Shown piece after piece: positions 41,469 through 50,819 of a stretch of DNA of 64,000 bases. Position numbers and translations under genes: made by a program. The notes under the pieces were generated by a model. The model worked only from the letters and a program-made list of their open reading frames with translations. It did not search any database and was not told the DNA's origin. Source of the stretch: Marispirochaeta sp963667435 (lineage in GTDB: Bacteria > Spirochaetota > Spirochaetia > JC444 > Marispirochaetaceae). The stretch spans positions 2,294,001 to 2,358,000 of the forward strand of contig OY763414.1 of the NCBI GenBank assembly GCA_963667435.1, written 5' to 3'. The stretch's first letter is position 1; every line of letters begins with the position of its first letter.

Positions 41469-42172
41469 AAATCAGAACAATGTTCAGCCTTGCAGGCTTC
41501 CTGCTCCTATTCTGCCTGGGAGCATTTCTCCTTCTCCGGTTTAACCCATTCTCCTGGGAACTTCCCGAATTCTCCATTATCAGAACAGAAAAAGTCTCCG
41601 CCCGGGATACACTGCTCACGGATGCACGCACTGTTTACCGGCTCAATACAGTTGAGCTGGTGTATAAAAGTGTATTCCCCTATGATTATCTGCCGGAGAA
41701 TCCGGACTGGCAGTCTCTTTTTTATAATGAGGCAGTAGGGGAACTTGGTCCCGGTGAAAAAGAACTGATCGAGTTCTACCGTTTCTGCCGCAGTCTGAAT
41801 ATTGATCCTGTATCAAAGGAGCATGCCTTTGCGGTTGTAACAGTAATCGTCAAGGCCGGGTTTGATCTGAGCGATTATCCTCTATCCGACAGCATTATAA
41901 CCGAAAGGAAACGGGTCCAGTTTACCCTGCCGTATCCAGTTGTTACCGGGATAATCATACATGACCCCAGCGAAACGGATTACCCCTATCCGGGACTGGA
42001 AATAAGTCCGGAGAATTGGAAACGGCTGACGGAGTTTATAAAAACAGGAGTAGATAGTATTGTTGCTGAGACCAGGCTGCTGGAAAAAGCTGCAGTTAAA
42101 GGCGAGGAGCTTTTCAGCCGCATGGCTGCTCCCGGTGGCTTTACGGACATATGCTTTAATTATTTGGAATGA
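41465..42172 (+). CDS. Second DUF4230-like membrane protein
   Basis: A 235-residue protein of unknown function with one N-terminal hydrophobic segment (about 7-27). The body follows the same plan as its upstream neighbour (HAFAVVTVIVKAGFDLSDYP, then VQFTLPYPVVTGIIIHDP and a C-terminal helix with KAAVKGEELFSRMAA), so the two are probably diverged duplicates that may form a complex. The start overlaps the preceding stop; the 3' end overlaps the convergent hybrid kinase gene by 13 bp. Confidence 0.6.
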   Translation: MKIRTMFSLAGFLLLFCLGAFLLLRFNPFSWELPEFSIIRTEKVSARDTLLTDARTVYRLNTVELVYKSVFPYDYLPENPDWQSLFYNEAVGELGPGEKELIEFYRFCRSLNIDPVSKEHAFAVVTVIVKAGFDLSDYPLSDSIITERKRVQFTLPYPVVTGIIIHDPSETDYPYPGLEISPENWKRLTEFIKTGVDSIVAETRLLEKAAVKGEELFSRMAAPGGFTDICFNYLE

Positions 42173-44520
42173 CGAAGCAGAATCTGTTCTGCGGCTCTGC
42201 TGAAAACTCCGAAGGCGTCTTCAAGACTCATAAGGTTCAGAGCACACGCATCACTCTTCTCCTCTCTGGCCGAATCTTCAAGCTCCGCAGCTCTGGTGCC
42301 CAGTCTGCGGGCCATCAGATTCCAGGAACTGCCTTTTATTGAATGTGCATCCTTGCGCACCAGATCAAAATCCTCTTTTCGAAGTGCCTCTTTCATCTGC
42401 AGAATCTGTTTTTCCACCTTTGGCAAAAATCCCTCAAGAACACTGATTACCACCGCAGTATCACCCATGAAGGTCTCCACGGCTTCATCAAAATCAAAGA
42501 CTTCAGCTTCAATAGGAACCGGCTCTTCATTCCGGCTAAATCCCTCATGATCTCTGCGGGCAACCATACTCCCCATGGCCCATTTATCCAGCATGGGCAT
42601 AAGATCGTTCTTTTTAAAGGGTTTGGTAAGAAAGTCATCCATACCGGCGGCAAGACACTTTTCCTGCTCGCCTTTGATAGCCGAAGCAGTCACCGCAATT
42701 ATAGGAACCTCTATCCCCTCCTTGCGGATGGCTTTTGTTGCCTCATAACCGTTCATCTCGGGCATCTGAACATCCATAAAGATCAGTTCGAACTGTTCCT
42801 GTCTCGCTGCCTGCAGGGCTTCACGACCATTATTGGCAATCCGGACAGTGTATCCGTTGTTTTCCAGTATGGTTTTAAAGAGTGTCTGATTAACCTGATG
42901 ATCTTCCGCCACCAGGATCATGCCCTTTTCAATGGTGAGGAGTGTGTCGACTTCCTCCAGGAAATCAATATCATCAACACTTTCAAGCTCCTCTTCTTCA
43001 TTCACAACCTTGAAAAGAAGTTCGAAAAGCTGATTCTTTTTGATTGGTTTATTCAGATATCCGTCAAACCACTTGAGAAGCTTCATCTTCGCTTCTTCTC
43101 CGCTGCGCCCGGCAGGACTCATCAGCAGTCGCCGTACAGTTTTTATACTGTCATCAGCATTGATTTCACTCACTAACTGCCAGCCGTCCATTCCGGGCAT
43201 CATCTGATCGATGAGCACAACGTTAAAAGGTCTCTGCTCCGCCGCTCTCTGATGCATAAGTGTCAGTGCTTCAGCTCCCCCCGGAACTTCATCAACGATG
43301 CAACCCCATCCTTTAAGGTATGATGAAAGAATCTCCCGGGAGGTTTCATTATCATCACAAACCAGCGCCCGGCTGCCCTCAAAGAAGCCTCCTGTAAGAT
43401 TCCGGTAAAGACTCTCCTCATTCTGCTTGGGAAGACGACAGGTAAACCAGAATACTGATCCTTTACCCACTTCACTTTCTACACCGATCTCCCCATCCAT
43501 CATATCCACAAGATTCCGGGAAATTGAAAGGCCAAGCCCGGTACCGCCATATTTTCGTGTTGTGGATGAATCGACCTGGGAAAAAACCTTGAACAGCCGG
43601 TCCCTCTTATCCGCAGGGATACCAATACCCGTATCCCTCACTTCAAACTTAAGGCGAACCGCCGAATCATCCTCACCGGAAAGAGAGACGACCACAACAA
43701 TCTCTCCTTCATGGGTAAATTTCACTGCATTGTTGAAAAGGTTAACCACAATCTGGCGCAGCCGTACCGGATCCCCTTTCAGCAGATGAGGCACCTCCGG
43801 CTTGAAGAATACCGCAACCTCCAGCCCCTTCTTATGCGCCTCCATGGAGACAAGCTTTACAGAATCTTCAACCAGATCGTTGAGATCAAAATCGATTGTC
43901 TCAAGCTTGAGATGCCCCGCTTCAATCTTGGAAAAGTCCAGAATATCGTTAATCAGGCTCTGGAGGACATCGGCTGAGTATTGAATCTGTGCGGCATATT
44001 CACTCTGTTCAGCATCAAGCTTCGTATCAAGAAGAAGTTCGGACATCCCTGTTATGGTATGAATTGGCGTACGGATTTCATGACTCATGTTCGCCAGAAA
44101 ATCAGACTTGGTCTGGGCGGCTTTTCGCACCTCTTCGTTCTCTTCCTTGAGCCGGAGGGCGTCCATTTTCTGATTCGAAACTTCGGTAATACAGGCCACA
44201 GGCACGACACCATTTTCTGAAGAAATTTCAATCTGAAGCCATTCCAGACGGCACCAGCCGGCGCTGCCGTCTGATTTGTTATACGGCAGCTCCAGTGAAA
44301 CATCTTCTTCCGGATTCTTCAGAAAGGAAATGAAACTGTTCTTCAGGATATCTGCATTTTCCCTTGAAACACAGGTACCGAGAAATTCTCCGGGCTGAAG
44401 CGGTTTTCCCCCGCGCATTTTTATAAATGCATCATTGGCTTCGAGGATCCTCATTTCTCTATCCAGGATTACAAGCCCCAGAGAAACGTGGTTAAACAGG
44501 GTTTTGTAGACCGATTTCAT
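42160..44520 (-). CDS. Hybrid sensor histidine kinase (PAS-HisKA-HATPase-REC-REC-HPt)
   Basis: A 786-residue cytoplasmic kinase without clear membrane segments. PAS at about 5-115; H-box with His147 in MSHEIRTPIHTITGMSELLL; HATPase (VVNLFNNAVKF, DTGIGIP, GTGLGLSISRNL); REC1 at about 390-510 (LIDQMMPGMDG); REC2 at about 548-665 (LIFMDVQMPEMNG); and an HPt domain near the end with His in DAHSIKGSSWNL. It has all parts of a phosphorelay and could pass phosphate to the double-receiver protein encoded 26 bp upstream in the same direction. The input signal is unknown. Confidence 0.93.
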   Translation of the reverse strand: MKSVYKTLFNHVSLGLVILDREMRILEANDAFIKMRGGKPLQPGEFLGTCVSRENADILKNSFISFLKNPEEDVSLELPYNKSDGSAGWCRLEWLQIEISSENGVVPVACITEVSNQKMDALRLKEENEEVRKAAQTKSDFLANMSHEIRTPIHTITGMSELLLDTKLDAEQSEYAAQIQYSADVLQSLINDILDFSKIEAGHLKLETIDFDLNDLVEDSVKLVSMEAHKKGLEVAVFFKPEVPHLLKGDPVRLRQIVVNLFNNAVKFTHEGEIVVVVSLSGEDDSAVRLKFEVRDTGIGIPADKRDRLFKVFSQVDSSTTRKYGGTGLGLSISRNLVDMMDGEIGVESEVGKGSVFWFTCRLPKQNEESLYRNLTGGFFEGSRALVCDDNETSREILSSYLKGWGCIVDEVPGGAEALTLMHQRAAEQRPFNVVLIDQMMPGMDGWQLVSEINADDSIKTVRRLLMSPAGRSGEEAKMKLLKWFDGYLNKPIKKNQLFELLFKVVNEEEELESVDDIDFLEEVDTLLTIEKGMILVAEDHQVNQTLFKTILENNGYTVRIANNGREALQAARQEQFELIFMDVQMPEMNGYEATKAIRKEGIEVPIIAVTASAIKGEQEKCLAAGMDDFLTKPFKKNDLMPMLDKWAMGSMVARRDHEGFSRNEEPVPIEAEVFDFDEAVETFMGDTAVVISVLEGFLPKVEKQILQMKEALRKEDFDLVRKDAHSIKGSSWNLMARRLGTRAAELEDSAREEKSDACALNLMSLEDAFGVFSRAAEQILLRHSK

Positions 44521-44546
44521 TTCAAGTTTCCCGCTTCAGAAAAGTC

Positions 44547-45800
44547 TCAGAAGGTCGCGCCGAGAATCTCAGCAGCCTTGCGCAGGAGCTTTTCCGGCTT
44601 CAGAGGCTTACGCAGATATGTACGTACTCCATACTCCTGAGCCTTCAGCACCGTCTCCTTTTTTGTGAGAGCAGAGAAAATAATAACCGGTACTTCAATC
44701 TTCCGGGACTGCAGTTCCTGCAGCACCTGAAACCCATTCATTTCAGGCATCATCAGATCCAGGAAAACCAGGTCGTAATTATTGGTTTCCAGAGATTCAA
44801 CAAATGCCTTTCCGTCCGGATACTGTTCGATAGTCCAGCCGGTGCTTTTGAAGACAGTTGCTATCAGGGTGCGAATAACCATATCGTCATCAACCACCGC
44901 TACAGTTGCCTTCCCCTTAAGAATATCAAGCATCTCACCCATGGCGCCTTCACCGGCGAAACGCATGGACATGCTGCCTTCAGCATCATCGCCTTCAGCA
45001 TGATTTCCGATAATCCTCTCCCGGACAACATCATCATGGGCAAAAGCATCCGGCTTGAGTCCTATAAGGTCATCCATAGCCTTCTCAAGACTGTCGGTAA
45101 GCCCGATCTGCTTCAGATCTTCATTCCCGGATAAAACCCCGGCGACCTCTTTTGATGAGCTGAGAACCTTGATAAAGTGGGGATTTCCCTGGGCTTCATT
45201 CAGGATTGTTTCAAATAGAAGGACAAGTTTGTCCGAATCTCCGGAACCCAGCTCCAGACCGGCAAGCATAATAAGTACTTTCGGCACCTTCTGATTGTAA
45301 AGTGCCAGCAGCTCCCGGATCTTGTACTTTAAAAGGACAATTTTTTCGGTATTCAGGCCCTGGGCAACCTCAATAAACAGAATATCTTCATTGAAATGTG
45401 CTTCAATAATTGATGGTGTCGGGTCAACCGTAAGGGTAACGCCAAGGAACTCAGAAAGAGAATCCAGCATTGCATCAAGCTTCAGGGGTTTTGTAAAAAC
45501 TTTCTTCACCCCGAACTTTGCAAGTTCCATTATATGCTGACTGCTCAACTTGTTGGCCATTAGAATAACCGGGACATTTCCGGTGTTGGGATTCCGCATC
45601 TTCTCCTGCAGAACCTCCTGAGAGCTTTTTCGGGAGAGCATATAATCCATTATGATAAGGTCCGGCAATTCACTGCGAAGTTTTAGCATTCCGTCCAGAC
45701 CGTTTCCGGATTGAATAACTTCAATGCCATGAGTCAGCAGCTTCTTATCCAGGTAATCACGCACCAGTGGCGATTCTTCTATTATAAGGATTTTCTTCAT
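44547..45800 (-). CDS. Double-receiver response regulator
   Basis: A 417-residue protein with a receiver at each end: REC1 (about 2-118, Asp52 in IIMDYMLSRK, Lys in FTKPLKL) and REC2 (about 295-415, Asp in VFLDLMMPEMNG, Lys in LRKPLKP). The middle part (about 125-290) has an alpha/beta pattern reminiscent of an STAS/SpoIIAA-like or inactive receiver domain (EDILFIEVAQGLNTEKIVLL). There is no DNA-binding or enzyme output, so it probably works by protein contact or as a phosphate sink for the hybrid kinase. GGGAGAG precedes the ATG at 45800. Confidence 0.85.
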   Translation of the reverse strand: MKKILIIEESPLVRDYLDKKLLTHGIEVIQSGNGLDGMLKLRSELPDLIIMDYMLSRKSSQEVLQEKMRNPNTGNVPVILMANKLSSQHIMELAKFGVKKVFTKPLKLDAMLDSLSEFLGVTLTVDPTPSIIEAHFNEDILFIEVAQGLNTEKIVLLKYKIRELLALYNQKVPKVLIMLAGLELGSGDSDKLVLLFETILNEAQGNPHFIKVLSSSKEVAGVLSGNEDLKQIGLTDSLEKAMDDLIGLKPDAFAHDDVVRERIIGNHAEGDDAEGSMSMRFAGEGAMGEMLDILKGKATVAVVDDDMVIRTLIATVFKSTGWTIEQYPDGKAFVESLETNNYDLVFLDLMMPEMNGFQVLQELQSRKIEVPVIIFSALTKKETVLKAQEYGVRTYLRKPLKPEKLLRKAAEILGATF

Positions 45801-45872
45801 TTCTGTTCTCTCCCGGAAAAATTTCTTTCTTACAGTTATTCCACATTGACCGCAGATATGCAAGGAAAAATG

Positions 45873-47909
45873 CTACCTGAGAATGGAACTGAGAGTCTCC
45901 CGGGTAACGTTATAAAGTGGAGGTATCCCCTCTGAAGGATGAAGCCGTGAGCTAAGGGAATTGTGGTGACCGAGGGGCAGATCGGAAACATAGTACAGAA
46001 AACGCGTGGGAATCTGCCTGGGAATTACGTTCAGCTCCATTGCCTCGAGTATTTGCCGATAATAGAAAATGCCCTCCATCTCCAGTCCGATACAGTTCCA
46101 GATATGCCGGTAGAAACTGAGCATGCTCCGGTTCTGCATAAGGGTTCCCGCGACTGTCAGAATTGGTCCGGTATGAACCGCAGAATCGGCAGACATCTCC
46201 CGAAGGCGATCAGAAATCCCTTCGTCCGGATCATCCAGAGGATAAAAGCGGTCACTTGTCTGTTCAATAAACGCATCGGGGACCAGAATGTCTCCCCTTT
46301 TGCCCACCAGTGATCCGGCTTTTCCCAGAACATTAATACTGGCCAGATTACGACCGAAGAGAAGAATAAGACTGCGGATAATATCCTCCGCCTGCTCTCC
46401 GAAAGCGTAGTCGATATTCACGATGAGACTCCGCTCCGGAGATACCGCACAGTGAACATCCGCATCTAGCCCCCCGGGATCAAGCTTGCCGGTATCAATC
46501 AGCTGTACCTGTATGCCGGTGGACGCAGTCTCCTTAAGCCGAAGTATACCGCATGAGACTTCATCACAGCGGCGGAGTCCCGGATTGGCCTCCCAGAATG
46601 AGGGACCCAGGGCATACATAAGGTCCGACTGATTTGTCCAGTTTCCCTTCAACAGTGGATGTTCAGTTTCTCCTGCCCAATCGAGAATCATATCCCGGTA
46701 GGTACGAAAATCAGGACTTATACAGTTAACAACCGAGTGATCGTTGGAGCTGATAATATGCACTGGGATATCCGGGTCAAGATCGGCCGGTTCAAATCCA
46801 GTCAGACTCCCGGCAGCGTCGGCAACCTGATGGGTCCAGTTCTGAGACCTGTGAAGATGAAATGTCGGTACATGTCGTCTGAAATCGATGTTAATACTTT
46901 CCCTGTGACGGACAATCTCACTGAGAGTCTGCAGGACCCTGCCGGGCCAGAGGGATTGAAACCCGGCAATTTCCTTTTCAGAAAAATCCAGCTGCCGCAA
47001 AAGAACATCCACCTCCCCGGAAGTCTCTCCGCTCTCGGCCTTGCGCAGCCGTTCTTCCAGGGCAGCAATGGAATTCGGATCATGAAGACGACTGCGGATT
47101 TTTCCCGCCTCCACCGCATAAAGACACAGACAGGTAATGATATCCACCATGTCCGACATACCGGAACGCAGAAGAACCATACTTTTTCCCGGCAGCATTT
47201 CCCAGATATCACGCCTGCGTGCCGCAGAAATTACAGCAGAGAAAAGCCTCTCGGGTTCAACAAACTCTGTGGGGAGATCATCGGTAAGCAGATAGGTATG
47301 ATTCCGGGAAACATTTTCAGGCAGCCGCCTTACAGCATAAAGAAGAGCACCGAAATCGATTTCGTAGGAATTAAGTTGGGGATGAAGGGCTGGACGAAGA
47401 GCCATGTAGTGAGGCAGCAGTCCGCGGATATCAAGAAACCCCCGATTGACTGCTCTGGTTATTTCTGCTGAAAAACTGGTGAACGCCGCAAAGATCCCCT
47501 GCCTGTCCTGAAGAATACTTCCAAGAGACTGGGCGAATGCCCGGGAAGAATGAAGCAGCTGCAGGAAGTGATCCGCCGAAACAACATAACAGACAGTTTC
47601 CTCTTCGGCGATAAAATCAAACAGGTATGCTTCATTAAGAAGGACTCCCCGTTCCCCGAAATAGGAGCCGGCAGAGATAATGTTGCTTCTTAAATCAGAG
47701 CCCAGAGGATCGTATACCCCCACACTGCCCCGACCGACAAAAAAGAATTCCGGGTGCATGGACGGTCCGTGGGATAAAACCATTTCTCCCTGAACATATA
47801 CGCGGCGGGTCATCCGGCCTGCGAGGGTCTGCCGCTCTGCTGCACTGAGAAAGCGGAAAGGAATGGTGCGTTCAAAAAGAGGCGTCAGATCCGCCAGAAC
47901 CCGACTCAC
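45873..47909 (-). CDS. cNMP-binding protein fused to a nucleoside-phosphorylase-like domain
   Basis: A 678-residue protein. A cyclic-nucleotide-binding (CAP-type) domain lies at about 10-130 (GEMVLSHGPSMHPEFFFVGRGSVGVYD and ISAGSYFGERGVLLNE, the phosphate-cassette region). The central part (about 140-480) is not recognised. The C-terminal part (about 485-650) resembles the nucleoside phosphorylase/nucleosidase fold: VLGKAGSLVGKRGDILVP, GPILTVAGTLM, then GLEMEG (608-613) and YYVSD (Asp643), which correspond to the MEG and SD motifs of MTA/SAH nucleosidase and PNP. Function is unknown. The GTG start is two bases after the MarR stop; double-receiver and hybrid kinase genes follow. Confidence 0.72.
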   Translation of the reverse strand: MSRVLADLTPLFERTIPFRFLSAAERQTLAGRMTRRVYVQGEMVLSHGPSMHPEFFFVGRGSVGVYDPLGSDLRSNIISAGSYFGERGVLLNEAYLFDFIAEEETVCYVVSADHFLQLLHSSRAFAQSLGSILQDRQGIFAAFTSFSAEITRAVNRGFLDIRGLLPHYMALRPALHPQLNSYEIDFGALLYAVRRLPENVSRNHTYLLTDDLPTEFVEPERLFSAVISAARRRDIWEMLPGKSMVLLRSGMSDMVDIITCLCLYAVEAGKIRSRLHDPNSIAALEERLRKAESGETSGEVDVLLRQLDFSEKEIAGFQSLWPGRVLQTLSEIVRHRESINIDFRRHVPTFHLHRSQNWTHQVADAAGSLTGFEPADLDPDIPVHIISSNDHSVVNCISPDFRTYRDMILDWAGETEHPLLKGNWTNQSDLMYALGPSFWEANPGLRRCDEVSCGILRLKETASTGIQVQLIDTGKLDPGGLDADVHCAVSPERSLIVNIDYAFGEQAEDIIRSLILLFGRNLASINVLGKAGSLVGKRGDILVPDAFIEQTSDRFYPLDDPDEGISDRLREMSADSAVHTGPILTVAGTLMQNRSMLSFYRHIWNCIGLEMEGIFYYRQILEAMELNVIPRQIPTRFLYYVSDLPLGHHNSLSSRLHPSEGIPPLYNVTRETLSSILR

Positions 47910-47910
47910 A

Positions 47911-48429
47911 TCACTCTTCTTTGTAATATTCCCGGATCTCTTCCGCTGTAGCGGAGACCGGGTGGCTGATCAGCAACGAGTCTGTCTTGATTTCCGAAGC
48001 ATTCATCATTGCGGCAATACGCTGAATGGAAGAGAGAAGCAAAGTCTGTTCCCAGGTTTCCAGTCCCTTGAAAGATTTAATAAAGGTATCATGCAGCATT
48101 GAAGGTTTGTTCATAACCTGTGTGTGACCTTCTTCCGTCAGCTGGACATACATTTTCCGCTTGTCCTGCACACCGCGAATCCTGTTCACGAGCCCACGGG
48201 CAACAAGACGGTCTACAATACTGGTAACCGTTGCGTGGCTGAGGGAAATATTCTTTGCAAGGTCTCCGGTGGTCAAAACCTCTCTGTCAGCTATCTCCTG
48301 CATAACTATGAGTTGCGGGCCTGTGAGTCCGTAGGTCTTTGCGAGCTTTTTGGAATGAATACCGATAGCCCGTACGATCTGCCGGATCGTTACAAGAACC
48401 TCCTCACTAACATCTTTTTCTCGTGCCAT
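47911..48429 (-). CDS. MarR-family transcriptional regulator
   Basis: A 172-residue winged-helix regulator. The HTH and wing are clear: LTGPQLIVMQEIADREVLTTGDLAKNISLSHATVTSIVDRLV (about 40-80) with the wing around RIRGVQDKRKMYVQLTEEG. It is divergent from the glycine-betaine transporter operon; MarR-type GbsR/OpuAR proteins control such genes elsewhere, so it may do so here. It is also coupled to the cNMP-binding gene. A GTG at 48441 is an alternative start. The C-terminal extension (about 145-172) is acidic. Confidence 0.9.
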   Translation of the reverse strand: MAREKDVSEEVLVTIRQIVRAIGIHSKKLAKTYGLTGPQLIVMQEIADREVLTTGDLAKNISLSHATVTSIVDRLVARGLVNRIRGVQDKRKMYVQLTEEGHTQVMNKPSMLHDTFIKSFKGLETWEQTLLLSSIQRIAAMMNASEIKTDSLLISHPVSATAEEIREYYKEE

Positions 48430-48717
48430 GTTCCTTTCCACTTGATTGCATGTAGTATACGTTTCTTCAAAAGAAAGACAAGACCATAAATATCTATCTG
48501 CACATTATTATATCGTACACGAAGAATATTATATAGTGATACATCATTGAAACTTTTTTTATATTTATATATTATAAGAATTAATTATTGTCCGCATGAG
48601 TACATAGATATATTTGCATAGTTTTTACTTTAAATAATTGCAATAATTTTCATATCTCACCATCATCCTCGACATAATCTTAGTATGCATTTGCCATCAA
48701 CAGAGGAGTAATACAAT
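48430..48717. other. AT-rich divergent regulatory region (marR / glycine-betaine operon)
   Basis: 288 bp without a gene. It is very A/T-rich, with many short dyads built from ATATT, TTATAA and TTGCAT/ATTGCAA. I could not single out one convincing -35/-10 pair or one operator. The promoters of both divergent units must lie here. AGAGGAG at 48702-48708 is the ribosome site of the ATPase gene. Confidence 0.5.
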
Positions 48718-49974
48718 ATGGCCCTGATATCCGTACGAAACCTTTATAAGGTATTCGGCCCCAACCCAAAGCGGGTTTTTCCTCTCCTGGAAAAGGGAGT
48801 ATCAAAAAGTGATATTCTGAAGCGCACAGGCTGTACAATCGCCATAAACGGAGCCAGCTTTGACATAGAAAAACGTGAAACCTTTGTTGTGATGGGACTT
48901 TCCGGTAGCGGAAAGTCAACTATGATTCGCTGTCTGAACCGGCTTATAAATCCCACCAGGGGCGAAATCCTGATCGATGGTCAGGATATTATGAAAATGG
49001 ACAAAGAAGAACTGCGCCAGGTACGCCGCTATAAAATGTCCATGGTGTTTCAGCATTTCGGCCTCCTTCCTCATCGCACTGTACAGGAAAACGTTGAATT
49101 CGGACTGGAAATCGGCGGCATCAGCAAAGAAGAACGCTGGGAAAAAGCACTGAAGTCGATAGAACTGGTCGGCCTGAAAGGTTTTGAGGCAAGCAAGCCC
49201 TCGGAACTGTCCGGAGGAATGCAACAGCGGGTAGGCCTTGCCCGGGCCCTGGCAAATGATCCGGAGATTCTTCTTATGGATGAAGCCTTCAGCGCTCTGG
49301 ATCCCCTTATTCGTACACAAATGCAGGACGAATTGCTTGAGCTTCAGGCCCGGATGCACAAAACAATTATATTTATTACCCACGATCTTGATGAGGCACT
49401 GAAACTTGGCGACCGCATTGTTATCCTTGGTCCTGAAGGCAGAGTACGTCAGATAGGAACCCCGGAGGAGATCCTGTCAAACCCGGCGGACGAATACGTT
49501 ACCCGTTTTGTACAGAACGTGGATCGGACCCGGGTAATCACTGCCGGAACGATTATGCGCAAACATGCCACGGTAACCTGGCCTAAAGATGGACCGGAGA
49601 CAGCAACCAGGATCATGGAGAAGAATCGTCTCGATTCAATCTTTGTAACCGACAGCGACCGTAAACTTCTCGGCCGCCTCACAATCGATGACTCTGTTGA
49701 ACTCTCCAAGAAGGGGAAAAAAGATTTTAAGGAAATGATAAATGATTCGCTCTACACCACATATGCAGATACATCAATCTCCGACCTACTCGGTACAGCC
49801 ATGACCAGCTCCCACCCCATTGCCGTTATAGATGAAGACAACATTTTTCATGGATGTGTTGACAGGGGCGCTGTAATAGCAGAGGTGGAACACGGAGTAG
49901 ATGCGGATTCTGCGCCGACCAGACTGAGCGAACTGGACACCGACAGAGCAGCAGACTCAGAAGGGGAGGCATAA
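48718..49974 (+). CDS. opuAA: Glycine betaine/proline ABC transporter ATPase with CBS domains
   Basis: A 418-residue ATPase of the OpuAA/ProV type. Walker A GLSGSGKST (60-68), Q-loop FQHFGLLPHRT, signature ELSGGMQQRVGLARAL, Walker B ILLMDEAFSALDP and the switch His in FITHDLDEAL. The C-terminal third carries two CBS domains (about 285-400), which sense ionic strength in OpuA. Osmotic activation is therefore likely. ATG with GAGGAG upstream; the permease gene starts two bases after the stop. Confidence 0.95.
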   Translation: MALISVRNLYKVFGPNPKRVFPLLEKGVSKSDILKRTGCTIAINGASFDIEKRETFVVMGLSGSGKSTMIRCLNRLINPTRGEILIDGQDIMKMDKEELRQVRRYKMSMVFQHFGLLPHRTVQENVEFGLEIGGISKEERWEKALKSIELVGLKGFEASKPSELSGGMQQRVGLARALANDPEILLMDEAFSALDPLIRTQMQDELLELQARMHKTIIFITHDLDEALKLGDRIVILGPEGRVRQIGTPEEILSNPADEYVTRFVQNVDRTRVITAGTIMRKHATVTWPKDGPETATRIMEKNRLDSIFVTDSDRKLLGRLTIDDSVELSKKGKKDFKEMINDSLYTTYADTSISDLLGTAMTSSHPIAVIDEDNIFHGCVDRGAVIAEVEHGVDADSAPTRLSELDTDRAADSEGEA

Positions 49975-49976
49975 AA

Positions 49977-50819
49977 ATGGATTTACATTCAATACTCGAT
50001 ATAGGCGGCGCCTTTGAGGCGGTGATCAACTGGCTTACCGAAAACATGGACCCTCTGTTCGATGCAATCTCAGTTGTTATAAAAGCCGTGCTTAATACGC
50101 TAACCGCAGTTCTGGTCTGGCCCCATCCCTTTGTTATTATTGTGGTTTTTACGGTTCTTGCCTGGTGGCTGGCAAAGAGATGGATAGGGATTTTCACCCT
50201 GATAGGTTTTTCCCTGATAAACTTTATGGGCCTCTGGCAGGCGACTATGGAAACCCTGGGACTGGTTATCGCCTCTGTGCTTATCTCCATGAGTATAGGC
50301 ATCCCCCTGGGAATCTGGGCAAGTAAAAATAATCTGGTGGAAAAAATAATCAGGCCTATTCTTGATTTTATGCAGACCCTGCCCGCGTTTGTGTACCTTA
50401 TTCCTGCGGTACTCTTCTTCCGCCTCGGTCCGGTGCCGGGAATTGTTGCAACCCTGATATTCTCTTTACCACCGGCAGTCCGGCTCACAAATCTCGGAAT
50501 CCGCCAGGTTCCGAAAGAAATAATAGAGGCCTGCCGCTCCTTCGGAGCTACTCCAATGCAGATGCTCTTTAAAGCGGAACTGCCCGTTGCACTACCCACC
50601 ATAATGGCCGGAGTCAACCAGACAATAATGCTGGCCCTGTCTATGGTTGTCATTGCAGGAATGATAGGCGCAGGCGGTCTCGGGAACGAGGTTTTGAAAG
50701 GAATAACGCAACTGAAAATCGATCTTGGTTTTGAAAGCGGAATATCCATAGTCATACTGGCCATCTTTCTGGACCGGGTCACCCAGGCCCTGGGGGAAGC
50801 AACCCAGAACAGAGGCTGA
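49977..50819 (+). CDS. opuAB: Glycine betaine/proline ABC transporter permease
   Basis: A 280-residue inner-membrane permease of the ProW/OpuAB type, with about six to seven hydrophobic segments. The coupling-helix EAA motif is visible as EACRSFGATPMQMLFKAELP, and the LDFMQTLPAFVYLIPAVLFF segment is diagnostic for ProW-like permeases. It works with the ATPase upstream and the binding protein downstream. GGGGAGG precedes the ATG. About 97 bp separate it from the binding-protein gene. Confidence 0.95.
   Translation: MDLHSILDIGGAFEAVINWLTENMDPLFDAISVVIKAVLNTLTAVLVWPHPFVIIVVFTVLAWWLAKRWIGIFTLIGFSLINFMGLWQATMETLGLVIASVLISMSIGIPLGIWASKNNLVEKIIRPILDFMQTLPAFVYLIPAVLFFRLGPVPGIVATLIFSLPPAVRLTNLGIRQVPKEIIEACRSFGATPMQMLFKAELPVALPTIMAGVNQTIMLALSMVVIAGMIGAGGLGNEVLKGITQLKIDLGFESGISIVILAIFLDRVTQALGEATQNRG

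Noticed and set aside
42343..43176. A 277-codon open frame opposite the hybrid kinase gene
   Set aside because: It is the antisense of the HPt and receiver-coding part; it is rich in Phe/His/Leu with no recognisable family.
49826..50782. A 318-codon open frame on the minus strand opposite the glycine-betaine permease gene
   Set aside because: It lies opposite a clearly homologous permease gene and spans its junction with the ATPase gene, has no family motifs and is rich in Ser/Arg/Ile as expected of an antisense shadow.
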